This document shows, in pieces, positions 35,301 to 42,475 of a stretch of DNA of 64,000 bases. The DNA is from Streptomyces asiaticus. Lineage in GTDB: Bacteria; Actinomycetota; Actinomycetes; Streptomycetales; Streptomycetaceae. The translations under genes and the position numbers were made by a program. Where the stretch lies: NCBI RefSeq assembly GCF_018138715.1, contig NZ_JAGSHX010000006.1, positions 8,866,001-8,930,000 on the forward strand. Reading direction: 5' to 3'. How positions within the stretch are numbered: the stretch's first letter is position 1; each line of letters starts with the position of its first letter. The notes beneath the pieces were generated by a model. That model had not been told where the DNA came from. It was given only the letters and a program-made list of their open reading frames with translations, and did not search any database.

Positions 35301-36020
35301 CTGCACCTGGCCACGCGGGACCTGGAACTGGACCGCTTTGTGCTGTTCACTTCCGCCGACGGGACACTGGGCCCCGCGTACGCCGACGCGCTGGCCGCAC
35401 ACCGGCGGGCTCGCGGACTGCCCGCGGTGTCCGTCTCCACCGATCTGGGCCTCGCCCTGTTCGACGAGGCATGCGCCGGGCCCGGTGAGGCGGTCCGGGT
35501 CACCACCGCCACGCCGGCCCCCGCACGCACCGAAGCGGACCGGCGGCCGGTGGAACAACCCCCGGCGGCCGAGGCTTCCGCGACCACGCTGCTGGAGCGG
35601 CTGGCCGGGCGGACGGAGGACGAGCAGGACGAGATCCTGCTGGAGCTGGTCCGTGGCCAGGTCGCCATGGTGCTCGGCCATCCCGACGCCGCCATGGTCG
35701 ACCCGGACCGAGGCTTCGTGGACATGGGCTTCGACTCGGTGGCGGCCGTGAAGCTCCGCAACCAGCTGGCCGGGGCCACCCGGCTCGACCTGCCCGCCAG
35801 CCTCACCTTCGACCACCCCACGGCTGTCGATCTCGCCCGCCATCTGCGCGCCGAAATGCTGCCCGACGACGCGGCGGCCGCCATTCTCGTGCTCGAAGAG
35901 CTCAACAAGCTCGACGATTCGATCCTCGTGCTCGACCCGGGAAGCGCGGCACGGGTGCGGATCTCGGCCCTGCTCCAGGACCTGACCGCGAAATGGGCCG
36001 AGCGGACGGATCGTCCATGA
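18500..36020 (+). CDS. Giant type I polyketide synthase, C-terminal fragment: rest of module 4, modules 5-7, docking tail
   Basis: Continuation of the gene starting at 2539; meaningful coding in this frame begins at the frameshift. The open frame runs further back to an ATG at 18267, but those residues are nonsense read through the module 4 AT. It encodes KR4-ACP4, module 5 (KS-AT-KR-ACP), module 6 (KS-AT-DH-ER-KR-ACP) and module 7 (KS-AT-DH-KR-ACP with dead DH and KR), then about 50 residues with [14 protein letters not shown] resembling a C-terminal docking domain. No thioesterase follows, so the chain should pass to another synthase encoded outside the window. No ribosome-binding site or credible start exists at the break, so this half is probably not a separate gene. 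A P450 gene starts 99 bases downstream on the same strand. Confidence 0.92.
20365..24740 (+). other. PKS module 5: KS-AT(malonyl)-KR(B)-ACP
   Basis: The KS has DTACSSS and both histidine motifs; one oddity is Trp for Arg in [10 protein letters not shown] (about 21240), where the other modules have Arg. The AT has GHSIG (about 22193) and HAFH (about 22490), so malonyl. The KR has LDD ([11 protein letters not shown]) and GSYAAAN, so B-type. The ACP has [10 protein letters not shown] near 24568. The AT DNA is nearly the same as in module 2. Confidence 0.85.
27788..27823 (+). repeat. 18-bp tandem repeat (2 copies) in the DH of module 6
   Basis: Two perfect copies of an 18-base unit (caccggagccctcgacgt) encode TGALDV twice in a loop of the dehydratase. 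The unit is a multiple of three, so the frame is kept. Confidence 0.85.
28407..28460 (+). repeat. 9-bp tandem repeat coding a DAP-rich linker in module 6
   Basis: Six units of consensus gcccccgac (four perfect, then one variant and one perfect) encode a repeated Asp-Ala-Pro stretch between the DH and the following linker. A similar Thr/Pro-rich run lies at 28857-28915. Confidence 0.85.
31012..36020 (+). other. PKS module 7: KS-AT(malonyl)-DH(inactive)-KR(inactive)-ACP-docking
   Basis: The KS and AT (GHSIGE, HAFH; malonyl) look intact. The DH-like region (33640-34420) has Gln for the catalytic His ([11 protein letters not shown]), Glu for the catalytic Asp ([11 protein letters not shown]), and lacks the whole segment that carries YGPAFQGL. 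The KR-like region (34980-35440) has a broken nucleotide loop (TGGSAMA), no catalytic Lys, and a deletion of about a dozen residues that removes the Tyr and Asn ([14 protein letters not shown]). Both folds should be silent, so the module leaves a ketone. The ACP serine is present ([11 protein letters not shown]). Confidence 0.85.
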
Positions 36021-36119
36021 CCACACGCATCATTTCCGACGCACACACGTGTCTGACGGACGCACGCACCGTGCCTGGACACACCAGTCGCCCATGATGG
36101 GCATACGAGGGAGTCAACA

Positions 36120-37313
36120 GTGAGCGAGACCTTGTCCCTTCCGGGGACCGTGAAGGCCGAACGGCGTTGTCCGTACGACCCGCCGGAGGCCCACCGCCGA
36201 CTGCGGGACGCGGGCGAACTGGGCAAACTGGAGCTGCCCGGTGGTCTGGTGATGTGGTTCCTGACCAAGCACGACGACATCAGGGCCATGCTGGCCGACT
36301 CCCGGTTCAGCGGCGCCCGGGTGCCGTTCCCGGCGATGAGTCCGGAGATACCGGCGGGCTTCTTCTTCTCCATGGACCCGCCGGACCACACCCGCTACCG
36401 CCGCACGCTCACCGCCGAGTTCTCGGTGCGCGGTGCACGCGAACTGACCGGCCGGATCGAGCGGCTGGCCGACCGGCACCTCGATGCGATGGAGGCGGCG
36501 GGCACGAGCGCGGACCTCGTGGCGGCCTATGCCAGTCCGGTGCCCGCGATGGTGATCTCCGACATCCTCGGCGTGCCGTACACCTACCACCAGAAGTTCG
36601 ACCACGAGGTCCGCACGCTCCGGGAGACCGGCGGCGACGATCAGGCCGTCGGCGCGATGGCCACCGCGTGGTGGGACGAGATGCGCGGATTCGTGCGTAC
36701 CAAGCGGGCCGAGCCCGGGGACGACATGATCAGCAGGCTGCTGCATGATGAGGTCGAGGGCGGTGCGCTGACCGACGAGGAGGTGGTCGGCATTGCGATG
36801 ACCATCATTTTCGCCGGTCATGAACCCGTGGAGAACCTGATCGGCCTCGGCATGCTGGCGCTGTTCCAGGACCGTGAGCAGCTGACCCGGCTGCGGGAGA
36901 ACCCCGATCTCATTGACAGCGCCGTGGAGGAGTTCCTTCGCTACTTCCCCGTCAACAACTTCGGCACGGTGCGTACCGCCACCGAGGATGCCGTGATCAA
37001 TGGTCACCCCATCGCGAAGGGCGAGATCGTGGCCGGTCTGGTGTCCACCGCCAACCGGGACCCCGAGCGGTTCGCCGACCCCGACCGCCTCGTCCTCGAC
37101 CGGTCGCACACCTCTCACCTCGCGTTCGGGCACGGTGTGCACCAGTGTCTGGGCCAGCAGTTGGCGAGGGTGGAACTGAAGGTGCTCCTACAGCGGTTGC
37201 TCGTCAGGTTCCCCGCTCTGCGGCTGGCGGTGGCCCCGGAGGAGATCAGGTACCGGGAGAACACCTCGTTCTACGGTGTCCACGAGCTGCCGGTGACCTG
37301 GGCGGCTGAGTAG
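36120..37313 (+). CDS. Cytochrome P450, probable polyketide tailoring oxygenase
   Basis: A 397-residue soluble bacterial P450. It has the haem loop FGHGVHQCLG (Cys near residue 346), an ExxR-type helix and PERF in the usual order. The GTG start at 36120 has GAGGGAG six bases upstream. The I-helix reads AGHEPVEN, so the Thr usually found after the acidic residue is absent, as in some other polyketide P450s. It follows the giant synthase by 99 bases on the same strand and probably hydroxylates or epoxidises its product. No ferredoxin gene is next to it. A 13-bp palindrome (gcccatgatgggc, 36090-36102) just before the ribosome-binding site could be an operator or mRNA hairpin. The substrate cannot be told from sequence. 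Confidence 0.92.
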   Translation: MSETLSLPGTVKAERRCPYDPPEAHRRLRDAGELGKLELPGGLVMWFLTKHDDIRAMLADSRFSGARVPFPAMSPEIPAGFFFSMDPPDHTRYRRTLTAEFSVRGARELTGRIERLADRHLDAMEAAGTSADLVAAYASPVPAMVISDILGVPYTYHQKFDHEVRTLRETGGDDQAVGAMATAWWDEMRGFVRTKRAEPGDDMISRLLHDEVEGGALTDEEVVGIAMTIIFAGHEPVENLIGLGMLALFQDREQLTRLRENPDLIDSAVEEFLRYFPVNNFGTVRTATEDAVINGHPIAKGEIVAGLVSTANRDPERFADPDRLVLDRSHTSHLAFGHGVHQCLGQQLARVELKVLLQRLLVRFPALRLAVAPEEIRYRENTSFYGVHELPVTWAAE

Positions 37314-37359
37314 CCGCGGCCGGGGCCGGAAGGCACGGTGCGGGTGGTGGCCGCGGGGT

Positions 37360-37404
37360 CCGGATCAACCGGTGGCCGGGATGCCCGGCCACCGGTTGAT
37401 CCGG
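37360..37404. terminator. Perfect 21-bp hairpin between convergent genes
   Basis: Bases 37360-37380 and 37384-37404 are exact reverse complements with a 3-base loop (atg). It lies 46 bases after the P450 stop and 60 bases from the end of the minus-strand gene, so it can stop transcription from both sides. There is no T-run, as is common in Streptomyces. Confidence 0.85.
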
Positions 37405-37463
37405 CCCGGGTGACGGCCACTGCCGCCTTGAGATCCGCCCAGAACGCCAGTCGACCGCGGCTC

Positions 37464-37895
37464 TCAAGAGCCGAGCCGGCCGCCGGTCAGCCGGGCCAGC
37501 GGGCGGCGGCGGCGAGCCGCGCGCCTGCGCAGGACGACCGCGGTGGTGGCGCCCGCCGCGGCGGCACCCGCACCGGCGACGGCTGCCAGGACCTTCCGCG
37601 CCTTGATCATCATCCAGGCCGAACCCGCCGCCGCGGCGGCCTTCTTGGGCGCCTCGGCGGCCACGGTACGACCGGTGGCCACGGCCTTCCCGGCGGCCAC
37701 TTGAGCCTTGTCGGCGGCGACATGAGCGGTGTGCGCCGCGGTCGTCGCCGCGCCGGCCGCGGCGGTCTTCGCCGTGGTCTCCGCCTTGCCCGCGGTGTCC
37801 TTGGCCTTTTCCGCGGTCTCCTTGGCCTTGGTGGCGGTGGCCTTAGCGTTCATGTTGGTGCTCCGGGCAGTGTGTGCGTTCTTCTTCTCGGTCAT
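37464..37895 (-). CDS. Ala/Lys-rich protein with C-terminal membrane anchor, unknown function
   Basis: 143 residues from the ATG at 37895; the frame stays open upstream, but that part overlaps the next gene. The N-terminal half is a run of Lys/Ala/Thr/Glu heptad-like repeats (KAKETAEKAKDTAGK and variants), predicted to be one long amphipathic helix like histone-H1-like or LEA-type tails. Residues 105-125 form a single Ala/Gly/Val-rich membrane segment followed by a strongly basic tail (RRRAARRRR). I do not recognise a named family. It could be a membrane-tethered, DNA- or envelope-interacting structural protein; that is inference only. It is convergent with the P450 across the 21-bp hairpin. 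Confidence 0.65.
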   Translation of the reverse strand: MTEKKNAHTARSTNMNAKATATKAKETAEKAKDTAGKAETTAKTAAAGAATTAAHTAHVAADKAQVAAGKAVATGRTVAAEAPKKAAAAAGSAWMMIKARKVLAAVAGAGAAAAGATTAVVLRRRAARRRRPLARLTGGRLGS

Positions 37896-37942
37896 GTTCA
37901 CCGCGTTACCACTCGACCCGACAGCAAACCCGCGCTCCGGGG

Positions 37943-38659
37943 TCATTGGTCCGAGCCGCGCCGCTGTTGGAACAGCACAAACCCTCCGGCCAGGGCGAAC
38001 AGACAGACGCCGATGATGATGCCCACGGCGGGCCACGCGGATCCGCCGTCGGATGTCGCGGCCTTCGAAGGCTTCTTGCCGTCCGAGCTCGGTGCCTCGC
38101 TCTCCGGTTTCGGGGAGGGCGAGGCCGAGGTCGAGGCGTCCGGGGTGGCGTCGGCGGGCGCGGCCTTGAGCTTCAGCAGCGGGGCGGGATTCTCCGGCTC
38201 CGGCTCCCCGTCCCGGGCCACCTCGATCCACCGCGACACCTTGCCGCCCTCGTAGGTGTCCACGGTCTTGAAGGCCAGCGATGTGGCATCGGGCAACTGC
38301 CGTACGACGATGCTGTGTTCGGCGTTCTCACCGGGTGCGAGCGCCGGGCCGCCGACCGAGTAGCCGTCACCGGTGGGCTTCAGCTTCCAGCCCTTCGGGG
38401 CCTCCTTCAGCTCCACATCGCCGGGGTCGATGCCCTTGGGCAACACGGTCCGGATCTCGGTGAAACCGGCCCCATCGTCCTCAGCCTCCGACTCGAACGT
38501 CAGCGTGACGTTCTTCGCCAGGGCGCGCGAGTCGGAGGCGCTCACCTCGGTGTGGGCCAGGGCGGGGCCCGCCGTGGCAAGGACGAGCGCTGAGGCGGCG
38601 ACGGCCAGGGCGCCGATCCGCCGTGGCCGCGGGCGCGACGGCAGACGATGTGCTTTCAC
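37943..38659 (-). CDS. YcnI-like (DUF1775) copper-associated surface protein
   Basis: 238 residues. A GTG start at 38659 with GAGGAGAG just upstream is preferred over the longer open frame. A signal peptide ends at ATAGPALA, leaving a mature N-terminal His (HTEVSAS). In YcnI proteins the first His with a Glu forms a copper site, so the exposed His fits. The YcnI domain fills residues about 36-165, followed by a Ser/Pro/Glu-rich spacer and a C-terminal membrane helix (about 208-230) with a basic end, so the protein is anchored outside the membrane. Copper binding or delivery is inferred from the family. The usual CopC/CopD neighbours are missing here, and it appears to stand alone on the minus strand. 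Confidence 0.82.
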   Translation of the reverse strand: MKAHRLPSRPRPRRIGALAVAASALVLATAGPALAHTEVSASDSRALAKNVTLTFESEAEDDGAGFTEIRTVLPKGIDPGDVELKEAPKGWKLKPTGDGYSVGGPALAPGENAEHSIVVRQLPDATSLAFKTVDTYEGGKVSRWIEVARDGEPEPENPAPLLKLKAAPADATPDASTSASPSPKPESEAPSSDGKKPSKAATSDGGSAWPAVGIIIGVCLFALAGGFVLFQQRRGSDQ

Positions 38660-38831
38660 GGTATCTCTCCTCGTCCAAGGGGCGGACACCAGAGCCCTCC
38701 TCACCGGTCACCCGGCGCGCTCACCAGGTGCGTTCACATTCCCCGGTACGTACGGCCCGGGTGCGATGTTCATCGTCGCCGAGACCGGAAGCCCGCTTGC
38801 CACGCGAGGGAGCCGGGCTACGACGAGGGGG

Positions 38832-39341
38832 TCAGGTGGTGGTCACGTCGAGGGCCGTTCCGTACAGACGGGACACCCGGATCCTGATCACGACCCGCCC
38901 GTCCGCCACCAACTGCTCCAGGAAGGCCGTCTCGTCGTGTGGATCGGCGAAACCGGGCGTCATGGACAGCAGTTCGCGCCCGACCGCGTCCCCGGGGATG
39001 GTCGTCACCTCCGACACCTCCGCTTCGCCTTCGGCGACCGCGAACGACCAGCCGTCCGGGGCGCCCACATGCACAGCGGCGTGAGGGTCGCGGCGCAGCT
39101 GACGCACCTTGAGCCGGTCGGCGGTCGAGGAGATGCGCAACACGCGCTCCTCGGGGCTCCACTGGTGGATCACGGTCGACAGATGGGGGTGGCCGCTGCG
39201 CTTGACGGTGGCGAGCACACTGAACCGCTGGTCCCGCAGCGTCTTGGACAGCTCCTCCTCGGTGAGCACCCGGGGCGCGGGTCCGGTGCCGGGCTTCGTC
39301 TCGGCGCCGTTCGCCGGGCTCGTGTTCTCGGTCGTCGTCAT
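38832..39341 (-). CDS. PPOX-class (F420- or flavin-dependent) oxidoreductase
   Basis: 169 residues, the usual size of the split-barrel pyridoxamine-phosphate-oxidase-like family. The N-terminal 20 residues are a Thr/Pro/Gly-rich tail, followed by RFSVLATVKRSGHPHLSTV and LRISSTADRLKVRQLRRDP, the typical first strands and cofactor-phosphate region. Members reduce or oxidise small organic molecules with F420 or FMN; the substrate is unknown. The ATG at 39341 has AAAGG upstream. It lies 46 bases after the MFS gene in the same direction, so MarR-MFS-PPOX may be one unit handling a toxic small molecule. The 172-base gap downstream (38660-38831) shows nothing I can name. Confidence 0.85.
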   Translation of the reverse strand: MTTTENTSPANGAETKPGTGPAPRVLTEEELSKTLRDQRFSVLATVKRSGHPHLSTVIHQWSPEERVLRISSTADRLKVRQLRRDPHAAVHVGAPDGWSFAVAEGEAEVSEVTTIPGDAVGRELLSMTPGFADPHDETAFLEQLVADGRVVIRIRVSRLYGTALDVTTT

Positions 39342-39387
39342 GAGGGTGAACCTTTCGCTGGTGGCGGTGGTAGCGGAGGAGGACGGA

Positions 39388-40872
39388 TCAGGCGGTGGTG
39401 ACCGGTGTGGCGGGGGGATTGGCGTTCCGCGGCATGGCGGGGGGCTTCCGCGCAGGTGCTCGCAGTACGGTGAACGCCACCGCGAAGGCCGCCACGATGA
39501 GCCCCGTTCCGACGGCGAAGGCCAGGTGGTAGCCGCCGGTCAGCGCCTCGGCCCGGCCCTTGCCCCGGGCGATCAGGGCGTCTGTGCGGGAGGCGGCCAG
39601 GGTGGACAGCACCGCGACGCCCAGCGCCATGCCGATCTGCTGGGTGGTGTTGAACAACCCGGAGACGAGACCGGCCTCGTCCTCCTTCGCACCGGACATG
39701 CCGAGGCTGGTCAGCGCCGGGAGCGCCAGCCCGAAACCGGCGGCGAGCAGCATCACCGGGAGGAGGTCGGGGACGTACCGGGCGTGCACGGGGACGCGGA
39801 TGAGCAGGCCGAGAACGCCGGTCAGGAGGGCCAGCCCGGTCAGCAGCACCGCGCGGTCGCCGAAGCGGGCGCTGAGCCGCGCGGAGACGCCGAGGGACAC
39901 CGCGCCGATGGCGATGGCGGCCGGGAGCATGGCCAGACCGCTTCCGGTGGCGTCGTACCCCAGCACATTGCGCAGATAGAGGGCGACGAGGATCTGGAAC
40001 GAGAAGAGCGCGGCCACCATCAGGAGCTGGACCAGATTGGCCCCCGCCACCCCGCGTGACCGCAGGATCCGCAGGGGCATCAGCGGGGTGCGGGCGGTGG
40101 CCTGGCGGACCAGGAACAGGGCGATCAGGAGGATCGAGACGGCGCCGAGGACGAGTGTGCGCGCCGCCGTCCAGCCGTGGTCCGCCACCTTGACCACGGT
40201 GTAGATGCCCAGCATCAGCCCGGCCGTGACGAGCAGGGCGCCGAGGACATCGGCACCGGCCGCGAGGCCCGGCCCGCGGTCGGCGGGCAGGACGGGTATG
40301 GCGACCGCGAGCGTCAGCAGTCCGATCGGCAGATTGATCAGGAAGATCCAGTGCCAGCTGAGCGCGTCGGTGAGGAGGCCGCCGAGTACCTGGCCGATCG
40401 ACGCTCCGGCGGCGCCGGTGAAGCTGAACACGGCGATCGCCTTCGACCGTTCGGCGGGTTCGGTGAAGAGTGTGACCAGGATGCCCAGGCTGACCGCGGA
40501 GGCCATCGCGCTGCCGACCCCCTGGAGGAACCGGGCGGCGATCAGCACCGCGGGGGAGGTGGCCACGGCCGTGAGCAGCGAGGCCGCGGTGAACACCGCG
40601 GTGCCGGTCAGGAACACCCGCTTACGGCCGATGAGATCGCCGATGCGGCCGCCGAGCAGCAGCAGGCCGCCGAACGCGATCAGGTAGGCGTTGACGACCC
40701 AGCTGAGCCCGGCGGGGGAGAACCGCAGATCGCTCTGGATGGCGGGCATGGCCACCGTCACGATGCTGCCGTCGAGGATCACCATCAGCATGCCGGTGGC
40801 GATGACCCCGAGGGCCAGTTGGCGTGAAGGGGGGATGCGAGGAGACGTCGGGGTGGATGAGGTGGCGGACAT
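39388..40872 (-). CDS. MFS drug exporter, DHA2 (EmrB/QacA) type
   Basis: 494 residues with about 14 hydrophobic segments, the DHA2 arrangement. The first helix carries MLMVILDGSIVTVAMPAIQ, and the loop GGRIGDLIGRKRVFLTG is motif A between helices 2 and 3; VLGGLLTDALSWHWIFLINLP matches motif C and its surroundings. It should export drugs or other small amphipathic compounds by proton antiport in the cell membrane. The start at 40872 has GGGAG upstream. It is preceded by a MarR gene in the same direction (118-base gap with the promoter), the usual setup in which MarR represses the pump until a ligand binds. It could also carry the polyketide made by the neighbouring cluster, but nothing here proves that. 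Confidence 0.92.
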   Translation of the reverse strand: MSATSSTPTSPRIPPSRQLALGVIATGMLMVILDGSIVTVAMPAIQSDLRFSPAGLSWVVNAYLIAFGGLLLLGGRIGDLIGRKRVFLTGTAVFTAASLLTAVATSPAVLIAARFLQGVGSAMASAVSLGILVTLFTEPAERSKAIAVFSFTGAAGASIGQVLGGLLTDALSWHWIFLINLPIGLLTLAVAIPVLPADRGPGLAAGADVLGALLVTAGLMLGIYTVVKVADHGWTAARTLVLGAVSILLIALFLVRQATARTPLMPLRILRSRGVAGANLVQLLMVAALFSFQILVALYLRNVLGYDATGSGLAMLPAAIAIGAVSLGVSARLSARFGDRAVLLTGLALLTGVLGLLIRVPVHARYVPDLLPVMLLAAGFGLALPALTSLGMSGAKEDEAGLVSGLFNTTQQIGMALGVAVLSTLAASRTDALIARGKGRAEALTGGYHLAFAVGTGLIVAAFAVAFTVLRAPARKPPAMPRNANPPATPVTTA

Positions 40873-40990
40873 GCGGACACTCCCGTCAGTAGGCGCGACA
40901 GGAGTGACCGTAGCAGATGGTTTTGTTGCAGACTATTTGTTTCGGCTCTACTTGGCGCGTGGTGTGACGGGCCGCGCGGGTGTCTCCGCT

Positions 40991-41479
40991 CTACTTCTCG
41001 CGCTGCCGCGCCCTCCGGGCCGGGCGGGGGCTCTCGGCGGGCGTGGCCAGATGTCCCTCGGACAGCCGGGTCAACGCCCTTACCAATGCGGCGCGTTGGG
41101 TCTCGGGGAGTGCCGCCAGTGCCTCGCGGTGGACGCGGTCCACGATCTCCTGGCTCCGCTCGGCGATCCGCGCGCCCTCCTCGGTGACCGCGATGATCCG
41201 GGCCCGGCGATCGTGGGTCGAGGCACGCCGCTCCGCGAGGCCCGCCTTCTCCAGGGCGTCCACCGTCACCACCATCGTGGTCTTGTCCATGTCGCCGAGC
41301 TCGGCGAGCTGCGCCTGGGTGCGCTCCTCCTCCAGGGCGTGGACCAGTACGCAGTGCATGCGCGCCGTCAGCCCGATCTCGGCGAGCGCGGCCGACATCT
41401 GGGTGCGGAGGACGTGGCTGGTGTGGTCGAGGAGGAACGACAGGTCGGGTTCGGTCTTGGTGGGCGCCATGGCGGTCAT
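40991..41479 (-). CDS. MarR family transcriptional regulator
   Basis: 162 residues. The winged-helix core runs from about residue 30 to 110: QAQLAELGDMDKTTMVVTVDALEKAGLAERR is the recognition helix and start of the wing, followed by DRRARIIAVTEEG, the wing signature. It is probably a repressor of the MFS pump just downstream. The C-terminal tail is basic (RPARRARQREK). The start at 41479 is followed by a second ATG four codons on. A 10-bp palindrome lies about 50 bases upstream of the start. Confidence 0.9.
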   Translation of the reverse strand: MTAMAPTKTEPDLSFLLDHTSHVLRTQMSAALAEIGLTARMHCVLVHALEEERTQAQLAELGDMDKTTMVVTVDALEKAGLAERRASTHDRRARIIAVTEEGARIAERSQEIVDRVHREALAALPETQRAALVRALTRLSEGHLATPAESPRPARRARQREK

Positions 41480-41525
41480 GTGGCCCAGGGTAACAATTCG
41501 ATCCGTACTGGATTATCCGGAACAG

Positions 41526-41535
41526 TCCATATGGA
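41526..41535. promoter_or_regulatory. Short palindrome upstream of the MarR gene, possible operator
   Basis: tccatatgga is a perfect 10-bp palindrome in the 73-base gap between the MarR start and the LysR stop, a place where an autoregulatory site could sit. Short palindromes occur by chance, so this is weak. Confidence 0.25.
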
Positions 41536-41552
41536 TGGGTTGGGGCCAGGGG

Positions 41553-42407
41553 TCAGCCGTTGCGGTAGAGGGTGGTCAGCAGCTCGACCGCGGTCTGGGT
41601 GGCGGGGTGCGGGTCGTCCCGCCACCAGGCGAGGCGTACCGCGATCGGCTCGGCGTCGCGGACCGGCCGGTAGGCGATTCCGGGCCTCGGATACTGGTTG
41701 GCGGTGGACTCCGCCGTCATGCCGACGCAGCGGCCCGCGGAGATCACGGTGAGCCAGTCCTCCACGTCGTGGGTCTCCTCCGTGGCCGGCCGGGAGTCGG
41801 GCGGCCACAGCTCCGCGGTGGTGGTGCCGGTCCTGCGGTCGACCAGCAGGGTGCGCCCGCTGAGGTCGGCCAGCCGGACCGAGCGGCGCCTGGCGAGCGG
41901 GTCGTCGGCGGCCACGGCGCACAGCCGCCGCTCCAGTCCGACGATGGCGGAGTCGAAGCGGCGCTCGTCGAGCGGTCTGCGCACCACGGCCAGGTCGCAG
42001 GCGCCCTCCGTCAGCCCCGCGGTGGCGGAATTGACGCGGACGAGGTGCAGCTCGGTCTCGGGATACGCCTGGGCCCAGCGGCGCTGGAAGGCGGGGGTGT
42101 GACGGCCCAGCGCGGACCAGGCGTAACCGATCCGCAGATGGGCGTGGCCCGATACGGCCTCCCGGATCAGCCCTTCCACCTCGGCCAGCACCCGCCGGGC
42201 GTGTGCCACCACGCGCAGCCCGGTGCCCGTCGGGGTCACCTCACGGGAGGTGCGCCGCAACAGCCTTGTCCCCAGGGCGCGTTCGAGCGCGGCCAGGGCC
42301 CGGGACACGGCCGCCTGGGAGACGCCGAGCGCGATGGCGGCGTCGGTGAAGGTGCCCTCGTCGACGATCGCGACGAGGCAGCGCAGTTGCCGCAGTTCCA
42401 CATCCAT
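41553..42407 (-). CDS. LysR family transcriptional regulator
   Basis: 284 residues from the ATG at 42407 (MDVELRQLRCLVAIVDEG), which fits the normal LysR N-terminus; the open frame further upstream has atypical residues. The helix-turn-helix is at residues 18-37 (FTDAAIALGVSQAAVSRALA), followed by the linker helix and a type 2 periplasmic-binding-like effector domain from about 90. It is divergent from the EamA exporter, with 68 bases between start codons, so it probably controls that exporter in response to an exported metabolite. The effector is unknown. Confidence 0.9.
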   Translation of the reverse strand: MDVELRQLRCLVAIVDEGTFTDAAIALGVSQAAVSRALAALERALGTRLLRRTSREVTPTGTGLRVVAHARRVLAEVEGLIREAVSGHAHLRIGYAWSALGRHTPAFQRRWAQAYPETELHLVRVNSATAGLTEGACDLAVVRRPLDERRFDSAIVGLERRLCAVAADDPLARRRSVRLADLSGRTLLVDRRTGTTTAELWPPDSRPATEETHDVEDWLTVISAGRCVGMTAESTANQYPRPGIAYRPVRDAEPIAVRLAWWRDDPHPATQTAVELLTTLYRNG

Positions 42408-42414
42408 ACGGCTA

Positions 42415-42438
42415 GCGTATAGACAGAGCGCTGAACGC
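42415..42438. promoter_or_regulatory. Putative LysR binding dyad between LysR and EamA genes
   Basis: gcgtata and tgaacgc, 10 bases apart, form an imperfect inverted repeat right upstream of the LysR start and in the middle of the divergent gap. LysR sites are usually dyads of this size in this position. The match is imperfect. Confidence 0.35.
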
Positions 42439-42475
42439 ATTTTGCGCATGCATGGGGCGGGCGCACGATCGACGC

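Noticed and set aside
35450..36020. Thioesterase or chain-release domain at the PKS end
   Set aside because: After the ACP only a helical docking-like tail is present; no GxSxG motif.
39109..40827. Plus-strand open frames opposite the PPOX and MFS genes
   Set aside because: Rich in Gly, Arg, Gln and Glu with no fold; the minus-strand genes have full domain architecture.
41480..41552. A second small gene between MarR and LysR
   Set aside because: Only 73 bases, no start with a ribosome-binding site; probably regulatory DNA.
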